From: Pseudomonas sp. MAG733B | GTDB lineage: Bacteria > Pseudomonadota > Gammaproteobacteria > Pseudomonadales > Pseudomonadaceae | Direction: 5' to 3' | Assembly: GCF_036884845.1 (NCBI RefSeq) | Contig: NZ_CP145732.1 | Location: forward strand, 4,650,001-4,714,000 | Length of the DNA: 64,000 nt | Part shown: piece after piece, positions 1 through 7,380 of the stretch | Position numbering within the stretch: the first letter of the stretch is position 1 | Layout of the letters: every line of letters begins with the position of its first letter | The notes under the pieces: model-generated | What the model saw: only the letters and a program-made list of their open reading frames with translations | What the model was told of the DNA's origin: nothing | Databases searched by the model: none | Made by a program: the position numbers and the translations under genes

Positions 1-473
1 GGTCTGCGCCTTTGCAGCCGCTGGCGAATTTCCAGGTGCCGTTGACCTGATAGCCACCTTCCACGGCTTCGGCCGGTTGCAACGGGAACAAGCCGCCAGC
101 GAACACCAGATCAGGGCTGTCGGCGTAGAGTTCAGCCAGGGTTTCCTTCGGCAAAGCGGCCAGATAAACGCCGGCGCTGCCGAAACTGGCCACCCAACCG
201 GCAGAGCCGTCGGCTTCGGAGATGCGTTCGATCATTTGCAGGAACAGCGCCGGCGCCAAGGCGTCGCCGCCGAAGCATTTCGGCGTGGCGGCACGGTAGA
301 TGCCCACTTGTTTGAAACGCTCGATCATGTCCCGTGGCACATGAGAGACCGCGTCGAATTCCTCACGACGCTGGCGCACTTCATCCAGTACCTGCGCAAA
401 GGCCTGGCTGTCGACGACGTTCTCGTCAACGCCGATCAGAGCGTCTTGTTGCGCAACCGCTGAACGCAGCATG
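1..473 (-). CDS. acyl-CoA dehydrogenase-fold flavoprotein, likely flavin-dependent monooxygenase (partial)
   Basis: The reading frame enters from the left edge and is open for 157 codons, so only the N-terminal third is visible. The start is placed on the second of two nearby in-frame ATGs because GGAG lies at proper spacing before it; the ATG at 479 is too close to that site. The visible part has the all-helical N-terminal domain of acyl-CoA dehydrogenases (FKQVGIYRAATPKCFGG, then ISEADGSAGWV) and begins the central beta domain (GYQVNGTWKFASG). This pattern, with no CoA-specific feature in view, fits the group-D flavin monooxygenases (HpaB-C2/HsaA-like) at least as well as a true acyl-CoA dehydrogenase. 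It is divergent from the histidine kinase gene at 725. The substrate cannot be told from this fragment. Confidence 0.75.
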
Positions 474-724
474 GGCATTCTCCGTTTTGATTATTGTTAG
501 TGGGCTACACCGTGTCCTGCTGGATCGGCGTGACTGCCCTTACATTGCGGTCCAGTGTAAAAACCGCACCCCGGCGCAACTATTGGTGCGTGCAGCCCCC
601 CGACTAAAGAAAACCCCTAGGCCGACACCCCATACCTCTGAGCGCATCCCCATGCGCGAGCGGGTATAAAACGCCATACTTCCGGCTCCACCGGTCGGAA
701 CCCACTGCCACCAAGGGCTGCGCG

Positions 725-2206
725 ATGTACTTGCCGAAACCGAACGACTTTTATGCGCTGATCGAAGCCATGCCGCTGTGCATCATTCTTCACGATGCGC
801 ACACCAAGGAGATTCTCTGGGCCAACGCCGCAGCCTTGGCGGCGCTGGGCTTTACCCTGGAAGAACTGACGCCACTGAAAGCCCCGGACATGACCCGCGA
901 CGCGCCGAAGTACCGGCGCTCGGTGGGTTTGCGCTGGCTGGAAGGCGCCGCGCGCACGGGCCAACGCGCCATCGAGTGGTGCTATCGCTCAAAGCAAGGG
1001 GTGGAGATTCTTTCCGAGGCGGTAGCGACGCTGGTGCACCTGGACGGTCGCGATGTGCTGATGGTGCAGTTCCGCGACATCTCTAAAGAAGACAAGGTCA
1101 AGCGCGACCTCAAGCGCTTCGAAAGTCGGCTCAAGGCTTTCATGCAGGACCTGGCCGAAGGCGTGGCGGTGCTTGGGCCGGAGGGCGATATTCGTTTTAT
1201 CAGCGACTCTGGTGCGCACTTGCTCAACAGCGAGGGCCACAAGCTGATCGGCAAGAATTTTCTCGCCTGGTGCGACAACGTTTCACGCCAGCGCCTGTTG
1301 CAACAGCTCGCCAACGAAACACCGGAACATGCGCCGTTCAGCGTGCACTACAAAGTGCAGCGACTGGACGGCGAATGGCGCTGGCATGACGCAACCTGCC
1401 GCTACATCGAGATTGAAGACGATCTGGTCGGCCACCTGCTGTTGTTCCGCGACGTGACCGAACAGGTGCTGGCCGAAGAGGCGCGGAGGGTCAGCGAGCA
1501 GAAACTCGAATACCTGGCGCGCTACAACGCCATGGGTGAGATGGCCGTGGCCATCGCCCACGAATTGAGCCAACCCTTGGCCGCCACGCGTAATTTCATT
1601 GAAGGCACGGTGATTCGCCTGAACAACGCGGGCGACACCGATGAAGGCGTCGCCTGGGGCTTGCAGAACGCCGTGCGGCAAATCGAGCATGCCTCGGTGA
1701 TCATCAAGAGCGTGCGCGATTACGTGGTCAAGCTTGAGCAGTCCGAAGAGCTGGTCGACCTTAACGAGCTGCTGCGCGAAACCCGCTATTTCATCAGTTT
1801 GCGCGCCGATCCGAGTCTGGTGCGAGTGGAAATCGTCACCGCGCCCGAGCCGCTGCGGGTGAGCTGCGAGAAGGTGCTGATCGGCCAGGTGATCCTCAAT
1901 CTGGCTTTCAATGCAATTGAAGAAATGGCCGACCTGCCCATTGAACGGCGCTTGCTGCGCATTCATGCCAGCGCTGGCGACGGCGTGGCGTTGGTGCGCA
2001 TCGAAGACCGTGGCCGCGGGATTCAGGCCCAGGCGCAGGAAAAGCTGTTCGACGGGTTCTTCTCGTCCAAGGTCAGCGGCAACGGCATCGGCCTGGCGCT
2101 GTGCAAGAACATCATTGGTCGTCACCGTGGGGACATCTGGGCGCAAAACCTGGAGCCCTGTGGCGCTGTTTTCAGCTTCTCCCTCCCCCTCGCTTCCCCC
2201 GCCTGA
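725..2206 (+). CDS. PAS-domain sensor histidine kinase
   Basis: This 493-residue kinase has no obvious membrane segment. Two PAS-type sensor domains occupy about residues 5-122 and 130-250. A short coiled linker follows, then the dimerisation/phosphoacceptor helix with AHELSQPLAA (His279). The C-terminal ATPase domain shows an N-box (NLAFNAIEEM), a G1 box (EDRGRGI) and a G2 box (GNGIGLALCKNII). The layout resembles FixL-like soluble kinases. No response regulator gene is adjacent in this window; a partner may lie beyond the left edge past the divergent flavoprotein. The signal is unknown. Whether it controls the flavoprotein or the amine dehydrogenase operon downstream is inference from position only. 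Confidence 0.85.
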   Translation: MYLPKPNDFYALIEAMPLCIILHDAHTKEILWANAAALAALGFTLEELTPLKAPDMTRDAPKYRRSVGLRWLEGAARTGQRAIEWCYRSKQGVEILSEAVATLVHLDGRDVLMVQFRDISKEDKVKRDLKRFESRLKAFMQDLAEGVAVLGPEGDIRFISDSGAHLLNSEGHKLIGKNFLAWCDNVSRQRLLQQLANETPEHAPFSVHYKVQRLDGEWRWHDATCRYIEIEDDLVGHLLLFRDVTEQVLAEEARRVSEQKLEYLARYNAMGEMAVAIAHELSQPLAATRNFIEGTVIRLNNAGDTDEGVAWGLQNAVRQIEHASVIIKSVRDYVVKLEQSEELVDLNELLRETRYFISLRADPSLVRVEIVTAPEPLRVSCEKVLIGQVILNLAFNAIEEMADLPIERRLLRIHASAGDGVALVRIEDRGRGIQAQAQEKLFDGFFSSKVSGNGIGLALCKNIIGRHRGDIWAQNLEPCGAVFSFSLPLASPA

Positions 2207-2217
2207 CATACACAACT

Positions 2218-2336
2218 CCTGTGGCGAGGGAGCTTGCTCCCGTTCGATTGCGCAGCAATCGTAAAACCTTCCATCGCCCGCACCATTTCGGGGGCTGCTT
2301 CGCACCCCAACGGGAGCAAGCTCCCTCGCCACAGGG
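2218..2336. repeat. REP/BIME-type inverted repeat pair
   Basis: Two inverted copies of a GTGGCGAGGGAGC / TTGCTCCC palindrome flank about 65 bp of spacer. They sit between the kinase gene and the amine dehydrogenase operon. The form is that of Pseudomonas REP doublets, and it may help end transcription of the kinase gene. Confidence 0.8.
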
Positions 2337-2502
2337 GATCGCATACCCCCGTTCTGTGGCATGTCAGTGACACTGGCACAGATACACAAACACTTGGCAG
2401 GCAGCGCAATTCCCCGATTTGCCGGGCGAGGCACTATTCGATGGTCAGAATCTGCCCACTCACCCGCGATCCGCGTTACCAACAATTCAGGAAGTTCCCC
2501 TT

Positions 2503-3651
2503 ATGCGAACAAACAGGATCTCCGTACAGTCAGCGCTAGGCCTGAGCCTGCTTGTACTCGGTTTGAACAGTGCCCGTGCGGATTTGCCCGCCGACACCAT
2601 CGGCCAGACCACCTTGGCATTCCCCGCTGAACCGCATCGCGCGTTTGTCGTCGATGTCGAGTTCGAAAGCTTCGTCGCCGGCCGTGTCACCGTGGTCGAC
2701 CCCGACCAGAAGCGTGTGTTGGGCATGGTGCCGACCGGTTTCGCCGCACCTTCGGCCCTGAGCCATGACGGCAAGCTGCTCTACAGCGCCGACATCTGGT
2801 ATTCGCGTGGCACCCGCGGCACCCGCACCGACGTGCTGACCGCTTGGGACACTTCGACCCTGTCGCCGGCCTGGGAAGTGCTGATCCCGAACAAGCGCGC
2901 CGAGTCGCTGACCCAGCGCTACGGCCTGAAGACCAGTGGCGATGACCGCTTCGTCTACGTCTACAACTTCACCCCGTCGACCTCGGTCACCGTGGTGGAT
3001 ACCCAGACCAAAGCCGTCGCGACCGAAATCGCGATCCCCGGCTGCGTGCTCAACTACCCGGTCGGCAAGCGTCGTTTCGCCTCGCTGTGCGGCGACGGCA
3101 GCCTGCAAGTGGTGACACTCAACGATCAGGGCCAGGAAACCGCGCGCAACCGCACGCCGTTCTTCGACCCGAACGCCGAGAAACTGGTCGAGCGTGCGGT
3201 CAATGTCGGCGACACCTACTACTTCACCACGACCACCGGCACCGTACGCGCCGTGGATTTCTCCGGCGACACACCGAAAATCCTGCCGAGCTGGTCGCTG
3301 ACCACCGACGAGGAAAAGAAGGCCGGCTGGGCACCGGGCGGCTGGCAGCTGATGGCCGTCGCGCCGAAGCTGAACCGCTTGTACGTGCTGATGCACGACG
3401 CTCACGAACCGATGAAGTGGGAAGACCCGAGCACTTTCATCTGGGCCTACGACCTCAAGACCATGAAGAAAATCGCCACCCTGGAAGCCCCGGCACCGGT
3501 GTGGAGCATGCAGGCAACCGGTGACGACAAGCCGCTGTTGCTCGGCGCCGACGTCGAAGGTGGCTTGCAGATTTTCGACCTCAAGACCAACAAGCACACC
3601 GGCAGCATGGCAAAAGTCGCGAAGACCGCGACTCAGGTCATGAGCTACTAA
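2503..3651 (+). CDS. aauB: aromatic (aralkyl) amine dehydrogenase, heavy chain
   Basis: Periplasmic beta-propeller subunit of a TTQ quinoprotein amine dehydrogenase. This enzyme family oxidises primary amines such as tyramine or phenylethylamine to aldehyde and ammonia and passes electrons to azurin or cytochrome c. The start follows AGGAAG and gives 382 residues with a cleavable signal peptide (hydrophobic stretch ending in SARA). Upstream in-frame codons lack a ribosome site. Repeated blade-like segments such as VTVVD, DDRFVYVYNF and LLLGADVEGGLQIFDLKT support the propeller. The gene order heavy chain-E-D-light chain is that of aau and mau clusters. The absence of mauF, mauC, mauJ, mauG, mauM and mauN favours the aralkylamine (aau) type over methylamine dehydrogenase, but substrate range is not proven by sequence. 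Confidence 0.88.
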   Translation: MRTNRISVQSALGLSLLVLGLNSARADLPADTIGQTTLAFPAEPHRAFVVDVEFESFVAGRVTVVDPDQKRVLGMVPTGFAAPSALSHDGKLLYSADIWYSRGTRGTRTDVLTAWDTSTLSPAWEVLIPNKRAESLTQRYGLKTSGDDRFVYVYNFTPSTSVTVVDTQTKAVATEIAIPGCVLNYPVGKRRFASLCGDGSLQVVTLNDQGQETARNRTPFFDPNAEKLVERAVNVGDTYYFTTTTGTVRAVDFSGDTPKILPSWSLTTDEEKKAGWAPGGWQLMAVAPKLNRLYVLMHDAHEPMKWEDPSTFIWAYDLKTMKKIATLEAPAPVWSMQATGDDKPLLLGADVEGGLQIFDLKTNKHTGSMAKVAKTATQVMSY

Positions 3652-3664
3652 ACGAGGTTCGGCC

Positions 3665-4204
3665 ATGCAATCAGATCCGATCTTCATCATTGCCAGCGCG
3701 CTCGCCATTTCGGCACTGCTGGCCAGTGCTGCGACCCACAAGGTGCGGGCCCCGGCGCGCTTCGCCAAGCAAGTGGCGGACTATCAACTGCTGCCCGCTG
3801 CGCTGGTGCGCACGAGCGCGCGGTTGATTCCGCTGCTGGAACTGGCCATCGCTTTCGCGCTACTGGTTCCGGTCAGCCGGGGCTGGGCAGCGTTGAGTGC
3901 GGCCAGCCTGTTGGCGCTGTACGCCGCCGCTATCGGCATCAACCTGTGGCGCGGTCGTCGTGACATCGACTGCGGCTGTGCCGGCCCGGACCAGGCGCAA
4001 CCGCTGCGCCCGGTCCTGCTGCTGCGCAACAGCGTGCTGGTAGCGGTAGCGCTGCTGGCCAGCGTGACGCCGGTGGTGCGTGACATGACTGTGTTCGATG
4101 GCTTCGTCACCGTGGCTTCCGCCGCTGTCGCGCTGCTCATCTACGCCGCGGCCGCTGGCCTGATGGCGAACTCCCCTCTTCTGCTCAAATTGATTGGTAG
4201 GTAA
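3665..4204 (+). CDS. mauE: amine dehydrogenase maturation membrane protein MauE
   Basis: A 179-residue inner-membrane protein with about four to five hydrophobic helices and the family's conserved cysteine pair in a DCGCAG loop near residue 100. In mau/aau clusters MauE works with MauD in forming or isomerising the many disulfides of the light chain; loss of either destabilises that subunit. It begins 13 bases after the heavy-chain stop and is followed five bases later by mauD, so the four genes form one transcript. The conserved short DCGC motif and position between heavy chain and mauD make the call firm, although the sequence alone does not show which thiol partner it uses. Confidence 0.88.
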   Translation: MQSDPIFIIASALAISALLASAATHKVRAPARFAKQVADYQLLPAALVRTSARLIPLLELAIAFALLVPVSRGWAALSAASLLALYAAAIGINLWRGRRDIDCGCAGPDQAQPLRPVLLLRNSVLVAVALLASVTPVVRDMTVFDGFVTVASAAVALLIYAAAAGLMANSPLLLKLIGR

Positions 4205-4209
4205 TCAAA

Positions 4210-4830
4210 ATGGAAGGCTTGATAGTTTCCAACGTTCTGCTCTGGGTGCTGCTGGTGGCCGTGGCGTTTGTCGTCATGGGCCTGGTTCGGCAGATTGGTG
4301 TGCTGCACGGTCGCCTGGCTCCGGCTGGCGCACTGATGGTCGACAAAGGCGTGGCCGTCAACGAAGCCGCACCGCAAATCACCGCCGCCGACCGTAACGG
4401 TCGCCCGGTGAACTTCGGTTATGCCGGTGAAAAATCGCAACTGCTGTTCTTCCTCTCGCCGACCTGCCCGATCTGCAAATCCTTGCTGCCGGCGATCAAA
4501 TCCATCGCCAAGGAACAGGCCGGCACGCTCGACGTGGTGTTTGTCAGCGATGGCGACATGGACGCCCAGCAAGCGCTGATCCGCGAACACAAACTGGAAG
4601 ACGCCACTTATGTGGTCGGCCCGGAAGTGGGCATGACCTACCAGATCGGCAAGCTGCCGTACGCGGCGCTGATCGACAAGTCCGGCACCCTGCGCGCCAA
4701 AGGCCTGGTCAACTCTCGCGAACACCTGGACAGCCTGTTCGAAGTCGAGCACTTGAAGCACGCCACGCTGCAGCAGTACCTCAATGCTCAGCCTCACGAT
4801 CATGACCACAGCCACGGCCATAGCCACTGA
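4210..4830 (+). CDS. mauD: thioredoxin-like disulfide maturation protein MauD
   Basis: This 206-residue protein has an N-terminal membrane anchor (residues about 6-27) and a periplasmic thioredoxin fold with the redox motif CPIC (Cys86 and Cys89), in the LSPTCPICKS context that defines MauD. It would act as thiol oxidase or isomerase on the cysteine-rich light chain encoded next. The C-terminus ends in a histidine-aspartate tail (HDHDHSHGHSH), which looks like a metal-binding extension; I do not recall it as a universal MauD feature. It lies 18 bases upstream of the light-chain gene. Confidence 0.9.
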   Translation: MEGLIVSNVLLWVLLVAVAFVVMGLVRQIGVLHGRLAPAGALMVDKGVAVNEAAPQITAADRNGRPVNFGYAGEKSQLLFFLSPTCPICKSLLPAIKSIAKEQAGTLDVVFVSDGDMDAQQALIREHKLEDATYVVGPEVGMTYQIGKLPYAALIDKSGTLRAKGLVNSREHLDSLFEVEHLKHATLQQYLNAQPHDHDHSHGHSH

Positions 4831-4848
4831 TAAGGCAGGGAGACGTTT

Positions 4849-5370
4849 ATGAAACTGCTGGATCTGTTGTTCGAGCGCTCGACGCGCCGTGTTGCCGACA
4901 CCACCTCGCGTCGCAAACTGCTGTCGCGTATGGGCTCGCTGATGGTGGCCGGTGCCGCCCTGCCCCTGCTGCTGCCACTGGATCGCACCAGCAAGGCATT
5001 GGCCGCGACTGACCCGAAGGCCGGCGACCCCGGTGATCCGAACAGCTGCGACTACTGGCGCTACTGCTCCATCGACGGTTTTCTGTGCAGCTGCTGCGGT
5101 GGTTCGGTGACATCCTGCCCTCCGGGCACCGAAGCTTCGCAAGTGACCTGGATCGGCACCTGCCGCAACCCGGCCGACGGCAAGGACTACATCATTTCGT
5201 ACAACGACTGCTGCGGTAAACAAAGCTGCGCGCAGTGCGCCTGCACCCGTAACGACAGTGAAGAACCGGCCTACCGCCCGTTCAACAACAACGATGTGAA
5301 CTGGTGCCTGGCCGCCAAATCGCACATCTATCACTGCACCGTTTCGATCATTCGCGGCGTCGCGGTCTGA
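4849..5370 (+). CDS. aauA: aromatic (aralkyl) amine dehydrogenase, TTQ light chain
   Basis: Catalytic small subunit carrying the tryptophan tryptophylquinone cofactor. The 173-residue precursor has a twin-arginine-like leader (TSRRKLLSRMG followed by a hydrophobic stretch) and fourteen cysteines, matching a family with six disulfides. Trp101 (VTWIGTC) and Trp152 (VNWCLA) are 51 residues apart, exactly the spacing of the crosslinked pair in known light chains (57/108 and 109/160). Asp120 falls at the position of the known active-site base. The cofactor residues are therefore all present. The gene closes the BEDA operon and is followed by a strong terminator hairpin. The export route (Tat rather than Sec) is inferred from the paired arginines. 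Confidence 0.92.
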   Translation: MKLLDLLFERSTRRVADTTSRRKLLSRMGSLMVAGAALPLLLPLDRTSKALAATDPKAGDPGDPNSCDYWRYCSIDGFLCSCCGGSVTSCPPGTEASQVTWIGTCRNPADGKDYIISYNDCCGKQSCAQCACTRNDSEEPAYRPFNNNDVNWCLAAKSHIYHCTVSIIRGVAV

Positions 5371-5380
5371 CACGCGATTT

Positions 5381-5414
5381 ACCGCCGGTTGCCTGGGCAA
5401 TCGGCGGTTTTTTT
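5381..5414 (+). terminator. rho-independent terminator of the amine dehydrogenase operon
   Basis: The arms ACCGCCGGTTGCC and GGCAATCGGCGGT pair over 13 bases (one G-T pair) with a two-base loop, and a run of Ts follows at once. It starts 11 bases after the aauA stop. Confidence 0.88.
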
Positions 5415-5476
5415 CTTTATACGTCTGCTGTTTTTTTTCTTTTGGTAAGACCTGCCACCCGCAAAAGGTACTTGTC

Positions 5477-5998
5477 ATGCGTATGTTGCTTTCCCTGGGC
5501 CTGGCCTGCCTGCTCATCACCCCACAGGTGTACGCCCGGGCCATTCCCAACCCTGGCCAGCGCCATGCGCCGGGCAACGAAGAACTGCAAAAGCCCATCG
5601 CCGAGGCCAACTACAGCGTCGGCGTGAACTACCAATTGCAATGCGCCGGCTGCCATTTGGGCGACGGCACCGGTTCCGCTGCCAATGACACGCCACGGAT
5701 GAAAGGCTTTGTCGGCAACTTCCTGAAAGTCCCCGGCGGCCGCGAATTCCTGGTTCGCGTGCCGGGCATGTCGCAATCGGCGTTGAACAACGCGCAACTG
5801 GCGGACTTGCTCAACTGGCTGATGCGTGAAGACGGTATGGCCGGCCAGAGCATGCCGGCGGACTATCAGCCTTACAGCGCAGAAGAAGTTGCGACGTTGC
5901 GCGCCAAAACCATGCTCAACCTGCCCGGCACCCGTGGCGAACTGATCAAAGCCATGCGTGCGCAAGGCATCGCGATTGATGACGGGATGAATTACTGA
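5477..5998 (+). CDS. periplasmic monohaem cytochrome c
   Basis: A 173-residue exported protein with a signal peptide (residues 1-20) and one haem-binding motif, CAGCH (Cys56, Cys59, His60). Methionines in RVPGMSQ or SMPADY could supply the sixth ligand. It lies just downstream of the amine dehydrogenase operon, where a small monohaem cytochrome is also known in the Alcaligenes aau cluster, so a role as electron acceptor or maturation partner is plausible. The terminator in between suggests separate or read-through expression. It is not MauG: it is too short and has one haem motif rather than two. Start chosen after AAAAGG. Confidence 0.82.
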   Translation: MRMLLSLGLACLLITPQVYARAIPNPGQRHAPGNEELQKPIAEANYSVGVNYQLQCAGCHLGDGTGSAANDTPRMKGFVGNFLKVPGGREFLVRVPGMSQSALNNAQLADLLNWLMREDGMAGQSMPADYQPYSAEEVATLRAKTMLNLPGTRGELIKAMRAQGIAIDDGMNY

Positions 5999-6510
5999 GT
6001 CGGCTCGAATGCGGTCCGCCTGAGTTGCTGATAGGCAACCGCCAATTGCTCCAGGCTGAACGAGAGATTTCGCCCACTGGGGTTGGGCAAGATCCACACG
6101 GCCGCATTGCCGAAAGTCCTCTCCTGAAGTCCCCACGCCACGTTGCGCTGACCGGATAGCGCCGAGTACGCCGCTTTCCCCAGAAACGCCACATAACGTG
6201 GCGCATGACGGGCGATCTTCTGTTCGAAAGCCGCCGCCGCTGCGGCGAACTCATACAGCGACAACTGATCCGCCCGCGCCGTCGGTCGGTCGACCACCGC
6301 AGTCAAACCGCACTGATACTGAAGAATCGTCCGATCGTTTTCCGGGCGCACTTGCTCCGGGGTAAAACCGGCCAAATGCAGCGTGCGCCAGAAGCGATTG
6401 CCCCGGCCCGCAAAGTGATGCCCCTGGGCGGCGGCGGTCATGCCGGGGTTGATCCCGCAAAACACCACCGCCAGTCGCTCGGCCAGAATGTCTTCGAGCC
6501 CTTCACTCAC
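5992..6510 (-). CDS. mug: G/U mismatch-specific DNA glycosylase
   Basis: A 172-residue Mug/TDG-family base-excision repair enzyme that removes uracil or thymine mispaired with guanine. The diagnostic motif GINPG lies near residue 20, and the second catalytic-loop motif NPSGRN lies near residue 143. Length matches the family. Its start overlaps the end of the upstream tetR gene by a few bases, so both are translated from one minus-strand message. The 3' end overlaps the tail of the convergent cytochrome gene by seven bases. The link to the tetR gene seems positional rather than functional. Confidence 0.9.
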   Translation of the reverse strand: MSEGLEDILAERLAVVFCGINPGMTAAAQGHHFAGRGNRFWRTLHLAGFTPEQVRPENDRTILQYQCGLTAVVDRPTARADQLSLYEFAAAAAAFEQKIARHAPRYVAFLGKAAYSALSGQRNVAWGLQERTFGNAAVWILPNPSGRNLSFSLEQLAVAYQQLRRTAFEPTQ

Positions 6511-7129
6511 CGCAGATCACACTCACCGCATTACGGGCGAGGTCGGTCAGCTCGCTGCGGGACTTACCCGCCCGCGCGCGGATCGAAATGCTGTGCAGCA
6601 GCGATGATGCCAGTACCGCCAGGGACGCCGCGTCGACATCGCCTTTCAGTTCGCCGGATTCGATAGCCGTTCGCAGGCGCACTTCCAGGTCTGCGTCCAG
6701 GCGGCTGAGCCGGTCCGAAAGCACCGCGCGAATTTCCGAGTCCTCAACCGCTTCGGTAGTCGCCGTGCCGATCGCGAAGCAGCCGCGTGGTTGGCCTTCG
6801 CCCGAGAAGTAGATCGACAACTGCCCCTCATAAAAACGCAACAGCGCCTCACGCAACGTCAGGCCGGTGTCTGTCAGCGCCGCCTGCATCTCGGCGGAGG
6901 CCACTTCCCAGTACTGCTCCAGCGCCTTGATGTACAGGGAATGCTTGTCGCCGAACGCCGCGTAGAGGCTCGGGCGATTCATTCCCGCCGCCGTGGCGAT
7001 GCTGTCCAGGGACGCGCCGGAATAGCCGGTGCTCCAGAAAACACCGAGCGCTTGTTGCAGCGCTGTCTGCGGGTCATATGCGCGGGGCCGGCCGCGGCCT
7101 TTACCCTCTGTCAGTTTATTTTGTGCCAT
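6503..7129 (-). CDS. TetR-family transcriptional repressor
   Basis: A 208-residue regulator with a basic N-terminus (GRGRPRAYDP), a helix-turn-helix (SGASLDSIATAAGMNRPSLY, residues about 36-55) and the usual helical ligand domain. I chose the ATG at 7129 over the in-frame TTG at 7138 because AAGGA lies 11 bases before it, whereas it is only two bases before the TTG. It is divergent from the efflux operon starting at 7381, the classic arrangement of a local drug-efflux repressor. One of two candidate operators overlaps its own start codon, suggesting autorepression. The ligand is unknown. Confidence 0.88.
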   Translation of the reverse strand: MAQNKLTEGKGRGRPRAYDPQTALQQALGVFWSTGYSGASLDSIATAAGMNRPSLYAAFGDKHSLYIKALEQYWEVASAEMQAALTDTGLTLREALLRFYEGQLSIYFSGEGQPRGCFAIGTATTEAVEDSEIRAVLSDRLSRLDADLEVRLRTAIESGELKGDVDAASLAVLASSLLHSISIRARAGKSRSELTDLARNAVSVICGE

Positions 7130-7140
7130 GTCGTACAAAA
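7119..7140. promoter_or_regulatory. candidate TetR operator, proximal copy
   Basis: An imperfect palindrome with TTTTGT and ACAAAA ends over 22 bases; the tetR ATG lies inside it. It shares TTTTGTGCNATGNNGTA with a second site 50 bp away in the opposite orientation. Confidence 0.5.
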
Positions 7141-7168
7141 TCCTTGCAGGAAGGTGAATGTGGGGATA

Positions 7169-7190
7169 TTTTTACACCATCGCACAAAAA
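7169..7190. promoter_or_regulatory. candidate TetR operator, distal copy
   Basis: Second copy of the palindromic motif (TTTTTACACC / GCACAAAAA ends) in the tetR-efflux intergenic region. Read on the minus strand it matches the site at 7119-7140 over its core. It could cover the efflux promoter. Confidence 0.45.
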
Positions 7191-7380
7191 TAAGGAACCA
7201 CAAATTCCTTGATCCATGTTTGTTCACGCGAAGCTCGAACCGGGTGTTGCAGCGACGAAACAGAGGCGGCGGAGCGATCCTCCCAACCGCCTGCGGGTTT
7301 GCTTTCAAACAGCATTTATTCACATCGGCGCCAGGCGATAGCTCCAGGCCCGAATTCCCCGGTTAAAGGTGCTTTCGATC

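Noticed and set aside
2536..3768. Long minus-strand open frame (about 410 codons) opposite the amine dehydrogenase heavy chain
   Set aside because: It is the complement of a well-supported gene in GC-rich DNA; it has arginine/histidine-rich low-information sequence and no recognisable domain.
5477..5998. Downstream cytochrome as MauG
   Set aside because: MauG is about twice as long with two CxxCH motifs; this protein has 173 residues and one.
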